Source: Planctomycetota bacterium
GTDB lineage: Bacteria; Planctomycetota; JAJSAM01; JAJVHW01
Assembly: GCA_024280885.1 (NCBI GenBank)
Contig: JAJRPF010000003.1
Coordinates: forward strand, 27,876 to 91,875
Direction of reading: 5' to 3'
DNA length: 64,000 bases
Shown: one piece after another, positions 29,284 to 39,414 of the stretch
How the letters are laid out: the number at the start of each line of letters is the position of its first letter
Numbering within the stretch: the stretch's first letter is position 1
Translations under genes and position numbers: made by a program
The notes under the pieces: model-generated
What the model was told of the DNA's origin: nothing
Databases searched by the model: none
Seen by the model: only the letters and a program-made list of their open reading frames with translations

Positions 29284-29504
29284 CGTATTCTCCCCTTCGG
29301 TGGTTCACGGGATGTGACCGCCGTCACGAGCCCCTCAGTGTAGGGGGCGATGGCGTTACGAGAATCCGAGTCAATTCACGGCTAGCGCGGTTGATCCGGA
29401 ATTCTCGGGATTGTGCGACCCCCGAGATCTGCGGCCGGTTCCACCTCTTGTGCCGCCACGCACGGCGTGGGCCGCGACCTCGACGGCGCAAAGAGGAGGT
29501 TGCT

Positions 29505-31601
29505 GTGCTCGTGGTACTGACGTCCGTCTGGACATACGTGTTTCTTGTTCTGGTTCTTGGTGGAGTGTTCGCGTTTTTCTCGCTCCATGTGATCGGCCCG
29601 GCGGAAGTCGGATTGGTCATGCGCTGCGCTGGTCCGCGACTGCCCGACGACAACCCGATCGCGTTCCGCGGAGAGGCCGGCTATCAGGCCGAGCTTCTCA
29701 TGCCCGGTTTGCGCTTCCGTCCGTGGCCGCTCTTCCGCGTCGAGAAGCACCCGTGGGTGCAGGTCCCGGCGCGCGAGATCGGCGTGATCATCGCCCAGGT
29801 CGGGCGTGCGCTCGAACCCGGCGCGAAGTCGGGCGTCTACAAGCCGGAATTCGGCGACTACACAGATCTGCGGGCGTTCGTTCGTGGCGGCGGACAGAAG
29901 GGGGTGCAGCGCCGTGTTCTGGCGCCCGGAGCACTCGTTCCCCTGCACCCGGTCGCGTTCCTCGCGATCACGAAGCGGCGTGTCTACGGACTCGCGATCT
30001 CGCCCGAGTTGCAGGGCCGACGGAGCGAAGGGACGCTCAAGCCCGAGTCGTTCAACCTGAAGCCACAGCAACTGAACGTCGTGCGGATTGCTCCGCGCAA
30101 CGACGAGCGCGGGACATCGGACGTAGTCGGCGTCGTGACGACACTCGAGGGGCGCCCACTGGCATCGGGCTACATCGCCAGCCGTCTCGGCGGCTTCGAT
30201 GATGTCGCGGCAATCGAGAGCGACAATCCGCGTGACGACTCGCTGCTGATCGACGCGCTACTGGGCGATCGCAACGACGTGCACGAGAACTACCAGGACT
30301 TCCAGGCGTTCCTCGACGCTGGGGGCGAGATGGGGCTGCAACACGATGTGCTGCGCTACGGCGCGTACAACCTCAACCCGTTCCTGGTCCGTGTGGAGAT
30401 CGTCCCCATGCTGGTCGTGCAGCAGGGCGAGGCTGCCGCCGTCAAGGCCTACGTCGGGCTCTCGACGCAGGATACGTCGGGCGCGAGTTTCAAGTTCGGA
30501 TCGCTGGTCCGGCCCGGGCACCGTGGTCTCTGGCGCGAGCCACTACGGACTGGCAAGTACGCGATCAACCCGCGCATCTACCAGGCCGAGATCGTCCCGA
30601 CCGCGATCCTCAATCTCAATTGGGCGCGCGCGGTCTCGACCGCGCACAGCCTGGACGCGAAGCTCGAGCCGATCATCGCGAAGAGCAAGGAGGGCTTTGT
30701 CTTCAGCATCGATCTGCAGGTATTGATCCACGTTCCGGATGCGCATGCACCGCGCGTGATCTCGATGGTCGGCACCATGCAGAACCTCGTAACCGAGGTC
30801 TTGCAGGCGGCGGTCGGCAACCTCTTCCGCGACAAGCTCGGATCGATGGAGGCCATTGCATTCATCGAGAGCCGACAACTCGTGCAGGCCGAGGCGTTCG
30901 AGCACATCCGCACCCAGCTCGCGCACTACGAGGTCGAGACACGTGGCGTCTACATACAGGACGTGACGTTGCCGGTGGACATCGTGAACGTGCTGAAGCA
31001 GCGCGAGATCGCCAATCAGGAGATCGCCACGTATCAGATGCAGCAGAGTGCGCAGACCGAGCGGGTCAACATGGAGAAGGCGAAGGGAACCGCGGACATG
31101 CAGGCGGAACTCGCGCGCTCTGCTGTGGGTGTTGACGTCAAGACCAACGACGCTCTGGCCCGCGAGCGCGAGGGGCGCGGCGAGGCCGCGTACATCGAAC
31201 AGACAGGACAGGCGGCTGGCGCCGAGGTGCGCGCGATCGGTCTGGCGCGCGCCGAAGCGTATGAACGCCAGGTCGCAGCGCTCGGCGCGGCGAGCACTGC
31301 GATGGTGAACGCTGTCGAAGCGCTCTCGCGCGGGAACATGCCCTTCGTTCCGGAGGTGCTCGTGACGGGCGGAGGAGGAGCGTTCGAGGCGTTGGCGGCA
31401 ACGCTGACGACGTCTCTGCGCGCACACGTCGCACATGGTCCGGATGAAACAGCCGTGGACGAGACGCGTGTCCCGGGGCAGGTCTGGCAGTGCGACATCG
31501 ATGATGATGCGAGTGAGGCGACCGAGAGCGATCCGGAGCTCCGCGCTGAGATCGTCGAGGATGCGTCCTCGGGTCCACTCCCGATCGACGAGTCTCTGTA
31601 A
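29505..31601 (+). CDS. SPFH/Band 7 (flotillin-like) membrane protein
   Basis: TM then GPAEVGLVMR, ...GVYIQDVTLPVDIVNVLKQREIANQEIATYQMQQSAQTERVNMEKAKG; AGGAGG upstream of GTG. Confidence 0.82.
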   Translation: MLVVLTSVWTYVFLVLVLGGVFAFFSLHVIGPAEVGLVMRCAGPRLPDDNPIAFRGEAGYQAELLMPGLRFRPWPLFRVEKHPWVQVPAREIGVIIAQVGRALEPGAKSGVYKPEFGDYTDLRAFVRGGGQKGVQRRVLAPGALVPLHPVAFLAITKRRVYGLAISPELQGRRSEGTLKPESFNLKPQQLNVVRIAPRNDERGTSDVVGVVTTLEGRPLASGYIASRLGGFDDVAAIESDNPRDDSLLIDALLGDRNDVHENYQDFQAFLDAGGEMGLQHDVLRYGAYNLNPFLVRVEIVPMLVVQQGEAAAVKAYVGLSTQDTSGASFKFGSLVRPGHRGLWREPLRTGKYAINPRIYQAEIVPTAILNLNWARAVSTAHSLDAKLEPIIAKSKEGFVFSIDLQVLIHVPDAHAPRVISMVGTMQNLVTEVLQAAVGNLFRDKLGSMEAIAFIESRQLVQAEAFEHIRTQLAHYEVETRGVYIQDVTLPVDIVNVLKQREIANQEIATYQMQQSAQTERVNMEKAKGTADMQAELARSAVGVDVKTNDALAREREGRGEAAYIEQTGQAAGAEVRAIGLARAEAYERQVAALGAASTAMVNAVEALSRGNMPFVPEVLVTGGGGAFEALAATLTTSLRAHVAHGPDETAVDETRVPGQVWQCDIDDDASEATESDPELRAEIVEDASSGPLPIDESL

Positions 31602-31653
31602 TCAGACGCCACGCAATCGGACACCACGCTGTGAGATAGCTCGCCACGCGCAG

Positions 31654-31683
31654 GTCCTCCGCTCCAAACTCGGGGCGGAGGAC
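31654..31683 (+). promoter_or_regulatory. RBS-sequestering hairpin
   Basis: GTCCTCCGC-N12-GCGGAGGAC; 3' arm contains the GGAGGA SD of the gene starting at 31689. Confidence 0.5.
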
Positions 31684-31688
31684 TCAAC

Positions 31689-32213
31689 ATGAAGAGCGTG
31701 GCCCCCGACCGACTCCGCAACAAGCGGATCGATCTCATCGACGTCCGAACAGCACCGGAGTTCGAGGCGCTGCACGCGACCGGCGCGCGGAATATTCCCC
31801 TCCACCAATTCGATGCGCGAGCGGTCCTCGTGACGTCGCGTGGGGATTCCGAGGCGCCCATCTACCTGATCTGCAAGTCGGGGCAGCGGGCGGCCCAGGC
31901 CGCCGAGAAACTGCGCGCCGCGGGCTGTGAGGCGGCGGTGTCCGTCGACGGCGGGATCGTCGCCTGGGAGCGCGCCGGCCTGCCTGTGACTCGGGGCAAG
32001 AGCAGTGTGATCTCACTCGAACGCCAGGTCCGCATCGCTGCTGGCTCCATCGTGTTGATCGGGGCCATTCTGGCACTGACAGTTCATCCGAACTTTGCCG
32101 CGATCTCCGCATTCGTCGGTGCCGGGCTCGTGTTCGCCGGGATCACGGATACGTGTGGAATGGGAATGGCGCTGGCACGGATGCCGTGGAATCGGGCGAC
32201 GACGTCGGACTGA
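31689..32213 (+). CDS. Rhodanese + DUF2892 membrane protein
   Basis: LIDVRTAPEFEALHATGARNIPL, CKSGQRAAQAAEKLRAAGC, then two TM segments with TDTCGMGMALARMPWN. Confidence 0.85.
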   Translation: MKSVAPDRLRNKRIDLIDVRTAPEFEALHATGARNIPLHQFDARAVLVTSRGDSEAPIYLICKSGQRAAQAAEKLRAAGCEAAVSVDGGIVAWERAGLPVTRGKSSVISLERQVRIAAGSIVLIGAILALTVHPNFAAISAFVGAGLVFAGITDTCGMGMALARMPWNRATTSD

Positions 32214-32358
32214 GCGGTGTCGGAGATCCTTGGCGTGCGGAGTAACACGACGCCTCTTGCTGCGACCGACGTCACTGATTCAACGCACCGACTCGCGTAA
32301 GCTGGTCTCCACATGAAAGAAGGTGGGGCGGTGTGCCACCCGTCCTGCGGAGGCCGAA

Positions 32359-32793
32359 ATGCACGTTTTGAAACTCGCTCGTACACCCGCCCCGTCGATC
32401 CAGGTCGGCGCCACGATCCGCGAGGCCGTCGCCGCGATGGCCGAGGCCAACAGCGGTGCTCTCGCAGTCCTCGATGGGGAGCGGGTCGCCGGAATCGTCT
32501 CGGAGCGCGATGTCGTGTTGCGTGCGGTGGGGACCGGAATGAACCCGGAGACGACGCTCGTGACCGAGATCATGAGTAGCCCGGTCGAGAGCGTGACGGC
32601 TGACACGCCGACCGCGCGCGCCGTGGACATGATGTCGCGCCACCGTTTCCGGCACCTCGCGGTAGTCGGCGACGATGGCCAGCTCGCGGGGCTGCTCTCA
32701 AGTCGCGACGCCTTCCAGGAGCACCTGGCGTATCTCCTCGACCAACTGCTCTCACTCGAGTCGTTCGTCTGCGCCGACGGCCCCGGCGGATAG
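32359..32793 (+). CDS. Tandem CBS-domain protein
   Basis: TIREAVAAMAEANSGALAVLDGERVAGIVSERDVV ... RAVDMMSRHRFRHLAVVGDDGQLAGLLSSRD. Confidence 0.85.
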   Translation: MHVLKLARTPAPSIQVGATIREAVAAMAEANSGALAVLDGERVAGIVSERDVVLRAVGTGMNPETTLVTEIMSSPVESVTADTPTARAVDMMSRHRFRHLAVVGDDGQLAGLLSSRDAFQEHLAYLLDQLLSLESFVCADGPGG

Positions 32794-33031
32794 TCTGCGA
32801 CAGTAGGACCGGGCCGGGAGCGTGAGGTGCGTGACCGCGCGGTGCCGCTGTCCCGAACTGTCCGCGAGGTCGCACGTGTCGATCGACGATCAGTCCTGCA
32901 ACTCGCCGTCGCGGAACTCCGGAGCGTGGATCGCGCCGGTGTGCGCCGCGCGTGAGGCGTGGCCGTGCGCGTGGCGCCCGCTGCTTCCCCCGGAGCCCTC
33001 ATCTCTCCAGATCGTCTCGGGCAGGCGCTGA

Positions 33032-36000
33032 GTGGGCGTGGCGATCCTGCGACAGTGGCGCTGGTGGTTTGCCGTGCTTCTGGCGGTGACGGTAGCCTTC
33101 AGCGCGTGGGCGTGGCGTTCGGAGCAGATACCGCAGGCATGGCGCACTTGGGAGCGCCTTACGAACCCCCATGTCGCGGACTGGCGCGCCGTCGCCCTCG
33201 ACTGGGAAGCGGTGATGCCAACGGTCAGGCGCGCGTAAGGGCTCGCCGCGCGTGGCGAGCACGCTCGCGCATTCGAGGTCCTCGACGCCGGGATCGCGTC
33301 GCGAGTCAGTGGCTCCGGGCACGTGGCCGCGTTGGAGACCTTCCGGCTTCGATGGGCGCGCTGGGTGCTCTCCGGCGAGGACGAGCCGCCCTTTCCGATG
33401 CCGGAGTCGCTCTCGATCCTCTACGACGATCGGAAAGTGGGCGGTCGGGGAGCCGTGGATACGCGCGCTGCATTCGACGCACTCGCCGTCGAGGCCGCGG
33501 CCGCTCTCGTCGATCCGCGCGATCCGAGACGCGCGCTCGCGCTGCGCCAGGTGAAGGCGATCGGAGTCTGTCGAGGAGACTGGGAAGAAGAGGGCGTTGC
33601 TTTCATCGCGGCGCAGGGGGTGGCGACGGTCGAGGCGATCGTCGCGCTCTGCTCGGTGCGGCCCGTCCACATCGGTTCCGACAGGCTCGACGCGTGGGTG
33701 GGGAGGGACCGCGTCGTCGCGGCGGAGCAGTTTGCGTCGATCGTGCGCGATGGGATACGGCCTGAAGGCGAGCGTGTCGTCGCCGCGTGGTGCTTGCGAC
33801 AAATCGCCAATCTCCCGCTCGCGTTGACCGGCGAAAAACCGTATGACGCGGAGAACCTGCGCGGCGAAGGACTCACTCGAATCGCCGCGGCGTACGAACG
33901 AATCCGCGATCTGGAGCCCGCAGCCGCGTTCCGCGAGCGTCTCAAGATCGCCCGCGACGAGCTGGAGGCCGCGCTGGCTCCGTCGGGCGAGGCCGCGCCG
34001 GACCGGCCCGCGATCTCGCTTCTCCTGCGATGGTTCGACGCACACATGGGGCGCTCGTGGGGCGCGGAGGGGAGCGCCGTCGTGCGCGTGGACGACATCG
34101 AGCGGACCATCGCGACGTTCGATCCACGCGAGTTCTCCGCGTGGCTCGCGACGCGCGCCGGTGTGCCGCCCGGCGCCTCCGCCGCGGACCTCGTCTTCGC
34201 CATGCACGAGCGCGGCGCCGAACGCGGCCTGCTCCACCAACTGCTCCTTCTGCGCACTCGTCAGGACGTGATCCCGCCGACGTGGGATGTCGTCGAACGA
34301 GACTGGAGAATCCGGGAACGCTGGCGGGTGGCGCTCGGCCTCACACGCGAACGGCGCGTCGTCAACGTCGCCTGGCTGGTTCTGCGCGGCACCGAGTGGG
34401 TCGAGCAGGCCCGTTTCTCGCAGTCACTCGCAGAAGGCGAGCGCGTGCAGGTGCTGTTGGCAGAGGAATTGCCGTGGGACGGGCGCAGCCAGGTCGGTAC
34501 GCGGCTTCCGGGCCTGCCCGCGCAACATGGGGACGTGCCAGCCGACGAGGCACGGGGACACCTGAGCTTCGAGATTGCGAATGGGAGCGTGCACGTCGAG
34601 TTGTCGCCCTGGTCGTTCATCCGCCGCGAGACGTGGCGGCACGAATCCGCGAAACTCGCCTTCGTCGGGCGTGTTCCGTTCGTGCGTTCCGCACGAGCTT
34701 TCGAACGAGATTCCGGAGTGGACCATCCTCGTGTGGACCGACCGTCCGGACGATGCGGGGAGTGGACCGACGCCGTGGCGAGCCGTCCTCCCGGACGCCG
34801 CAGAGCGGATGTCAGACGCCGTGGACGACGATCGAGAGCCGTGGCGCGCCGCTCTCCCGATCGTCGAAGCGATGAACGTGCTGCCCACGCCAGCGGCGGC
34901 ACCAGCGCTCCGGCGAATTCTCCATCATGCGGAGCGTGACGTCGATCCGCCCGCTGCGGAGGCTGGCTCTGGCCGTCACGCTGCGCGCGACATCCGGTCG
35001 GCGCTACCGCTTGCGGGAGACACGAGCGTGCTGGATGCCGACGCCGACGGGCGGCAGGCGCAGGCCGATCTCTTCGTCCGTGCCGATCCGCTCTACTGGG
35101 CACAGGTCGCCGTTCGCGTGGACGATGAACGCGCGCTCCAGGCCGCCGCTCTGTGTCTTCCATCGCACGTCATAGGGGATGCAGCAGCAGGTGTCCTGCA
35201 CGCCGCCGAGGCCGCGCGCAGCGGGACCGTTCCGACGGAGCTCCTGCACCGCGCCGGTCCGCCGCGCGACTCCCCGTCGAGGCTCTCCCGACTCGACGGG
35301 AGGGCATGGCGCGCGGTGTCGGCGAGCATCGTCGCCTTGCTCCTCGCGATATGGTTGTTGCGTCGCTCCTGGCGCATGTGGCGTCGTCGCACCACGACCG
35401 ATCTGGCGGCGTACTGGGCGCTCGTGATCGGCCTGGTCATCGCCGCGGTCGATGTCCGTTTCGGATACATCGACCTGCTCCCCGACGCGCTCGGGCTCGC
35501 CATCGCCGCGGCGGCGACGTGGGTTCTCGCCGCGGCCGCCGCCAGTCGCGCGGCCCGGTGGGGGAGTCGCGCATTCGCCGCCGCGGCAGTCGTCGCGCTC
35601 GTCACCGACGTGCTCCACGGTGCCAGCGTTCTCCATCATGCTCGCATCGTGTACGGACGGAGTGCATTTCAGGCATCCGGCGCAATGGACGTCGCTGTTG
35701 CGTTGCTCACAGTCGCCGGCGTCATGACGCTTGCGCCGCTCGCCGCCGATCTCGTGCGTGGTCTCGTTCCTGAGACCCGAGCGGCGCCGTGGCGTGCTGT
35801 GATGCGGAGCGGGCTCCGTGAGTGGGGAACGACCATCGCCGCCGCCGTCCTCGTGGTCTGGATCTTGCGCCGTACGTGGGGGGGCCTCGCCGTGGGCCTG
35901 CTCTTCTCCGAGATCCCGATCCGTACGTCGGAGGTCCCGATCGGTGATGTGCTTCTGTACCTCCTCGCGCTCGCCGTACGTCCTGCGATCGTCGGCGCCG

Positions 36001-36284
36001 TTGCCGTGGGATTGATCCTCGGTCGCGCGAGGCTGCGGCGCGGCGGCGACATGACGGCGCTCCCGATACTCTTTGTTCTCGGTTTCGTTCCGCCGATCGC
36101 GTTTCACATGGGCAGTTGGCTCGCCGATAGCGGCGAGGACCTCATCGGGCCGCTCTGGGGCACGCCGTCGTTCTTCAATACGTGCGTCCTCGCGGCGGTC
36201 GTGTGGTGTGTGCTTCGGCTCCTCGACGCCGTCCGCGTCCGAGGTCACGCCGATCGGAATGCGACGCCGCGCCCGGTGCTTTAG
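33032..36284 (+). pseudogene. Large polytopic membrane protein gene, disrupted by in-frame stop and +1 frameshift
   Basis: Frame of 33032..33238 continues as coding-like sequence after TAA at 33236; frame switches near 34679-34691 into the 34575..36284 ORF which carries the TM domain. Confidence 0.65.
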
Positions 36285-36325
36285 TAGTTCGGTACGTCAC
36301 GGCTTGAGCTGGCGCGATCAGCGGT

Positions 36326-37315
36326 CTACGCTCGGGAGACGACTCGCGCGCCGGTTCCGCGGAGTAGCGCGTCGGCGTTCGAACCGGCGCGCATGCCGAA
36401 GAGCGCGGTGGCCGCTGCGTCGGCCGTCAGGCAATCCGCTGCGACGACTGTCAGACTGTGCGTGCCCTCCGATGTCTCGCGGGGCGCGGCCGTTCGTGGG
36501 TCAAGGATGTGGTGGATCAAGCGCCCGCCGCGTCGCGTGGCCGTCTCGTAGTCGCCGCTGGTCGCCACCGCTGCGTCGCTGAGATCCAGCGTGTCACTGA
36601 GCTTGGTGGGGTCGTGCGGATCGCGCACGCCGACGCGCCAGGAGTCACCGTCGGCGCTGCGTCCGGCCGTCGCGAGGTCGCCGCCCGCGTTGACGATGGC
36701 GTCGCGGATGCCGCGGGCGCGGATCGCGGCGAGCGCACGATCCACCGCGTGTCCCTTCGCGATGCCACCGAGGTCGAGGGCGGCGTCGGGGCGGGTGATC
36801 CGGACGATGTCGCGTCCGCGATGGCGGTCCACGTCGAGGGCGCGGAATAGGTGTGCGTCGGCGAAGCGTGCGACGTCGGCGGAGTCGGACTCCTCGGAGT
36901 TCTCGGACTTCCACGCGTCCGAGAGGCGCCCCAGGCAGGGGTCGAAACGTCCTCGTGAGCGCTCCGCCCAGTGCAGCGCCTCGCGTACCACGAGAGCGGT
37001 CGCGGGTGCCACCGCGACGGGCTCGGCGCCCACGGCCAGGTTGATCCGCCCGACGTCGCTGTCCGGGCGGAAGCGCGACATGAACGCATCGACATGACGC
37101 AGTTCCGCGACGGCATCATCGAGTGCCGCGCGTGCGCGCAGCGCGTCGTCATCGATGACGACGAGATCGGCGATCGTGCCCATCACCGGCACGGTCCGGC
37201 GGAACGCCCGACGACGATCGCGCGCCGAGAGGGGGATCGCGGCGACGACGAACGCACCGATGCCGAGCGTGAGGACGTCGCGCCTGTTCAACGTGGGGAA
37301 CGAGAGTTCACGCAT
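36326..37315 (-). CDS. apbE: FAD:protein FMN transferase ApbE
   Basis: VVREALHWAERSRGRFDPCLGRL, DLGGIAKGHAVDRAL, NAGGDLATAG, VAADCLTADAAATALF. Confidence 0.9.
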   Translation of the reverse strand: MRELSFPTLNRRDVLTLGIGAFVVAAIPLSARDRRRAFRRTVPVMGTIADLVVIDDDALRARAALDDAVAELRHVDAFMSRFRPDSDVGRINLAVGAEPVAVAPATALVVREALHWAERSRGRFDPCLGRLSDAWKSENSEESDSADVARFADAHLFRALDVDRHRGRDIVRITRPDAALDLGGIAKGHAVDRALAAIRARGIRDAIVNAGGDLATAGRSADGDSWRVGVRDPHDPTKLSDTLDLSDAAVATSGDYETATRRGGRLIHHILDPRTAAPRETSEGTHSLTVVAADCLTADAAATALFGMRAGSNADALLRGTGARVVSRA

Positions 37316-37466
37316 GGTGATCCTCCGGAGCGGAAGGGGCGTTCGGGCAGGCACCGCAACGGGCGTGCGTGCCGCAGTCGGGGTCGTGGCAGCCGCGCCG
37401 CGAGAGCGACGCGAATGCGGCGAAGAGGAGCGCTGTGGCGACGGCGGCGATGACGTAGGTACTCAT
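37308..37466 (-). CDS. 52-aa Cys-rich single-TM protein, NqrM/FeoB-associated-like candidate
   Basis: MSTYVIAAVATALLFAAFASLSRRGCHDPDCGTHARCGACPNAPSAPEDHHA; ATGCGTGA overlap with apbE start; below the ORF-track size cutoff. Confidence 0.6.
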   Translation of the reverse strand: MSTYVIAAVATALLFAAFASLSRRGCHDPDCGTHARCGACPNAPSAPEDHHA

Positions 37467-37478
37467 GGGTGGATGCGT

Positions 37479-38057
37479 TCATGCAGCAGAGAGCAGCCCT
37501 GCGAAGCCCATGAAGGCGAGACTGAGTGTGCCCGCGATGATGAGGACGAGGCCGGTACCACGGGTGACCTCGGGTACGTCGGAGAGCTCGGTGGACTCGC
37601 GGATCGACGCCATCAAGACGAGTGCGAGTGTGAGCCCAAGTCCTGCGCCGACGGCGAAGAAGAGCCCCTCGAAGAGGCCGTAGCCGCGGTTGGTCTGGAA
37701 GATGGCGAGGCCGAGGATCGCGCAGTTGGTGGTGATCAGAGGGAGGAAGATCCCCAGTTGTCGGAAGAGCGCGGGGCTGAGCTTCTTCACGGCCATCTCG
37801 ACGATCTGCACGAGCGAAGCGATGACGACGATGAACGAGATCAGTCGGAGGTACGGCGCGTAGGGCAGGACGAATGTGTTGAGCGTCCACGCCGAGAGCG
37901 ATGTGAGGACCAGGACGAAGACGTTGGCGAGTCCCATGCGCAGCGCGGTATCGACCCGCGACGAGACGCCCATGAAGGGGCAGAGCCCGAGGAAGAGCGC
38001 GAGTGTGAAGTTGTTCACGACCATCGCGCTGAGGAGGATCCAGAAGAGGTCTGACAT
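37479..38057 (-). CDS. rnfA: Ion-translocating oxidoreductase subunit RnfA
   Basis: MVVNNFTLALFLGLCPFMGVS, TTNCAILGLAIFQ. Confidence 0.92.
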   Translation of the reverse strand: MSDLFWILLSAMVVNNFTLALFLGLCPFMGVSSRVDTALRMGLANVFVLVLTSLSAWTLNTFVLPYAPYLRLISFIVVIASLVQIVEMAVKKLSPALFRQLGIFLPLITTNCAILGLAIFQTNRGYGLFEGLFFAVGAGLGLTLALVLMASIRESTELSDVPEVTRGTGLVLIIAGTLSLAFMGFAGLLSAA

Positions 38058-38716
38058 CAGGCCACGCTCCCTTCTTGGACTGCGCCGTTCTTCGCCGTTC
38101 CGCCGTCCGCCGCTTCCTTGCGCCGCCGCTGGAACCACGACAATCCGATGAGCAGAGTTCCGAGTGTCAGGAAGCCGCCGGGCGGCAGGATCATGACGAC
38201 CCAGGGCTCGTAGCCGTCGCCGAAGAGCGGTATCCCGAGGAACGACCCCATCCCGACGATCTCGCGGAACGCGCCCATGAGGAAGAGTGCGATGACGAAG
38301 CCTGTGCCCGAGCCGATGGCGTCGAGGAGTGAGCGCACGACGGACCGCTTCGACGCGAACGCTTCTTGCCGACCGAGGATCATGCAGTTCACGACGATGA
38401 GCGCGATGAACGCGCCGAGCGCCTTGTGCACGTCGGGGACGAGCGCCTCGAGGCCCATGTCCGCGATCGTCACGAACGTCGCGATGATGAGGATGTAGGC
38501 GCTGATGCGGATCTCGTTCGGGATGAAGCGCTTCAGCAGCGCGACGAGCAGACTGGAGCCGAGCAGGACGAAGAACGTGGCGATGCCCATCGCTAGACTG
38601 TTCTCAACGGTATTCGTTACGGCGAGTGCGGGGCAGAGCCCGAGCATCTGCACGAGTACCGGGTTCTCGCGCCAGACGCCGCGCAGCAGGTCTTGCGAGG
38701 GAGTTGTGGCCTTCAT
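38057..38716 (-). CDS. rnfE: Ion-translocating oxidoreductase subunit RnfE
   Basis: WRENPVLVQMLGLCPALAVTNTVENSLAMG, LIVVNCMILGRQEAFA. Confidence 0.92.
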   Translation of the reverse strand: MKATTPSQDLLRGVWRENPVLVQMLGLCPALAVTNTVENSLAMGIATFFVLLGSSLLVALLKRFIPNEIRISAYILIIATFVTIADMGLEALVPDVHKALGAFIALIVVNCMILGRQEAFASKRSVVRSLLDAIGSGTGFVIALFLMGAFREIVGMGSFLGIPLFGDGYEPWVVMILPPGGFLTLGTLLIGLSWFQRRRKEAADGGTAKNGAVQEGSVA

Positions 38717-39414
38717 CGCGCTGCCTCCGCCTCTCTTGCATTGACGTACGCGTCGAGCAACGGGCGCACCCGGTCGAGCGCCTCGTTGATCGCGACGATG
38801 ACCGTGCGCGATGAGATCGTCGCGCCGGTGATCGTGTCGATCTCTCCGTCTGCGCCGCTGCCCCGGCCCGGTTTCACTCCGATCAGAGGCACGGCCGTAC
38901 CGTCGAATTGTGCGGTGAACGCAGTGTCCTTCTCGATCCGATCGCCCAGCCCCGGGGTCTCCTTGTTCCCGAGCACCTTCATGCCGCGCAGCGTGCCCGT
39001 GGCGGCGTCGTAGCCGAAAATGAGGGAGACGACATCCTGGAACCCCGGCCTCGCCGCGGGGACGGCGAAACCGTCGAGCGCGCCGTCGGGTCCGACGCCG
39101 GCATAGACGGCCTCGAGCGTGCGCACGTCGGTGCCGTCAGGAACGGTCGCGGTCAACGCGCCGTCGATGACGTAGAGCGTCTCGTACGTCTCGGGGCCGC
39201 CGAGGACTTCGAGCACCGCCGTGCGCAGGACCTCGGCCTTGTGCGCCTGGATGGCCGGCTGTGTCCACTGGTGCACCGAAACGAGCATGAGACCCGAGAG
39301 GGCTCCGGCCAGCGCCAGAGTTGCCACGAGACGCCACGACGAAACTTCCGGTCTCGCTTGCACGTTCTCGGGTGCATTCGTCGGCGCGTTGGGCGGCGAA
39401 GTCGCGGCGCTCAC
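38713..39414 (-). CDS. rnfG: Ion-translocating oxidoreductase subunit RnfG
   Basis: N-terminal TM; TPGLGDRIEKD, DTITGATISSRTV FMN-attachment motif; GTG start overlapping rnfD stop. Confidence 0.88.
   Translation of the reverse strand: MSAATSPPNAPTNAPENVQARPEVSSWRLVATLALAGALSGLMLVSVHQWTQPAIQAHKAEVLRTAVLEVLGGPETYETLYVIDGALTATVPDGTDVRTLEAVYAGVGPDGALDGFAVPAARPGFQDVVSLIFGYDAATGTLRGMKVLGNKETPGLGDRIEKDTAFTAQFDGTAVPLIGVKPGRGSGADGEIDTITGATISSRTVIVAINEALDRVRPLLDAYVNAREAEAAR

Noticed and set aside
35004-36248. 414-aa minus-strand ORF rich in R/D/E
   Set aside because: Shadow of the membrane-domain part of the disrupted gene on plus strand
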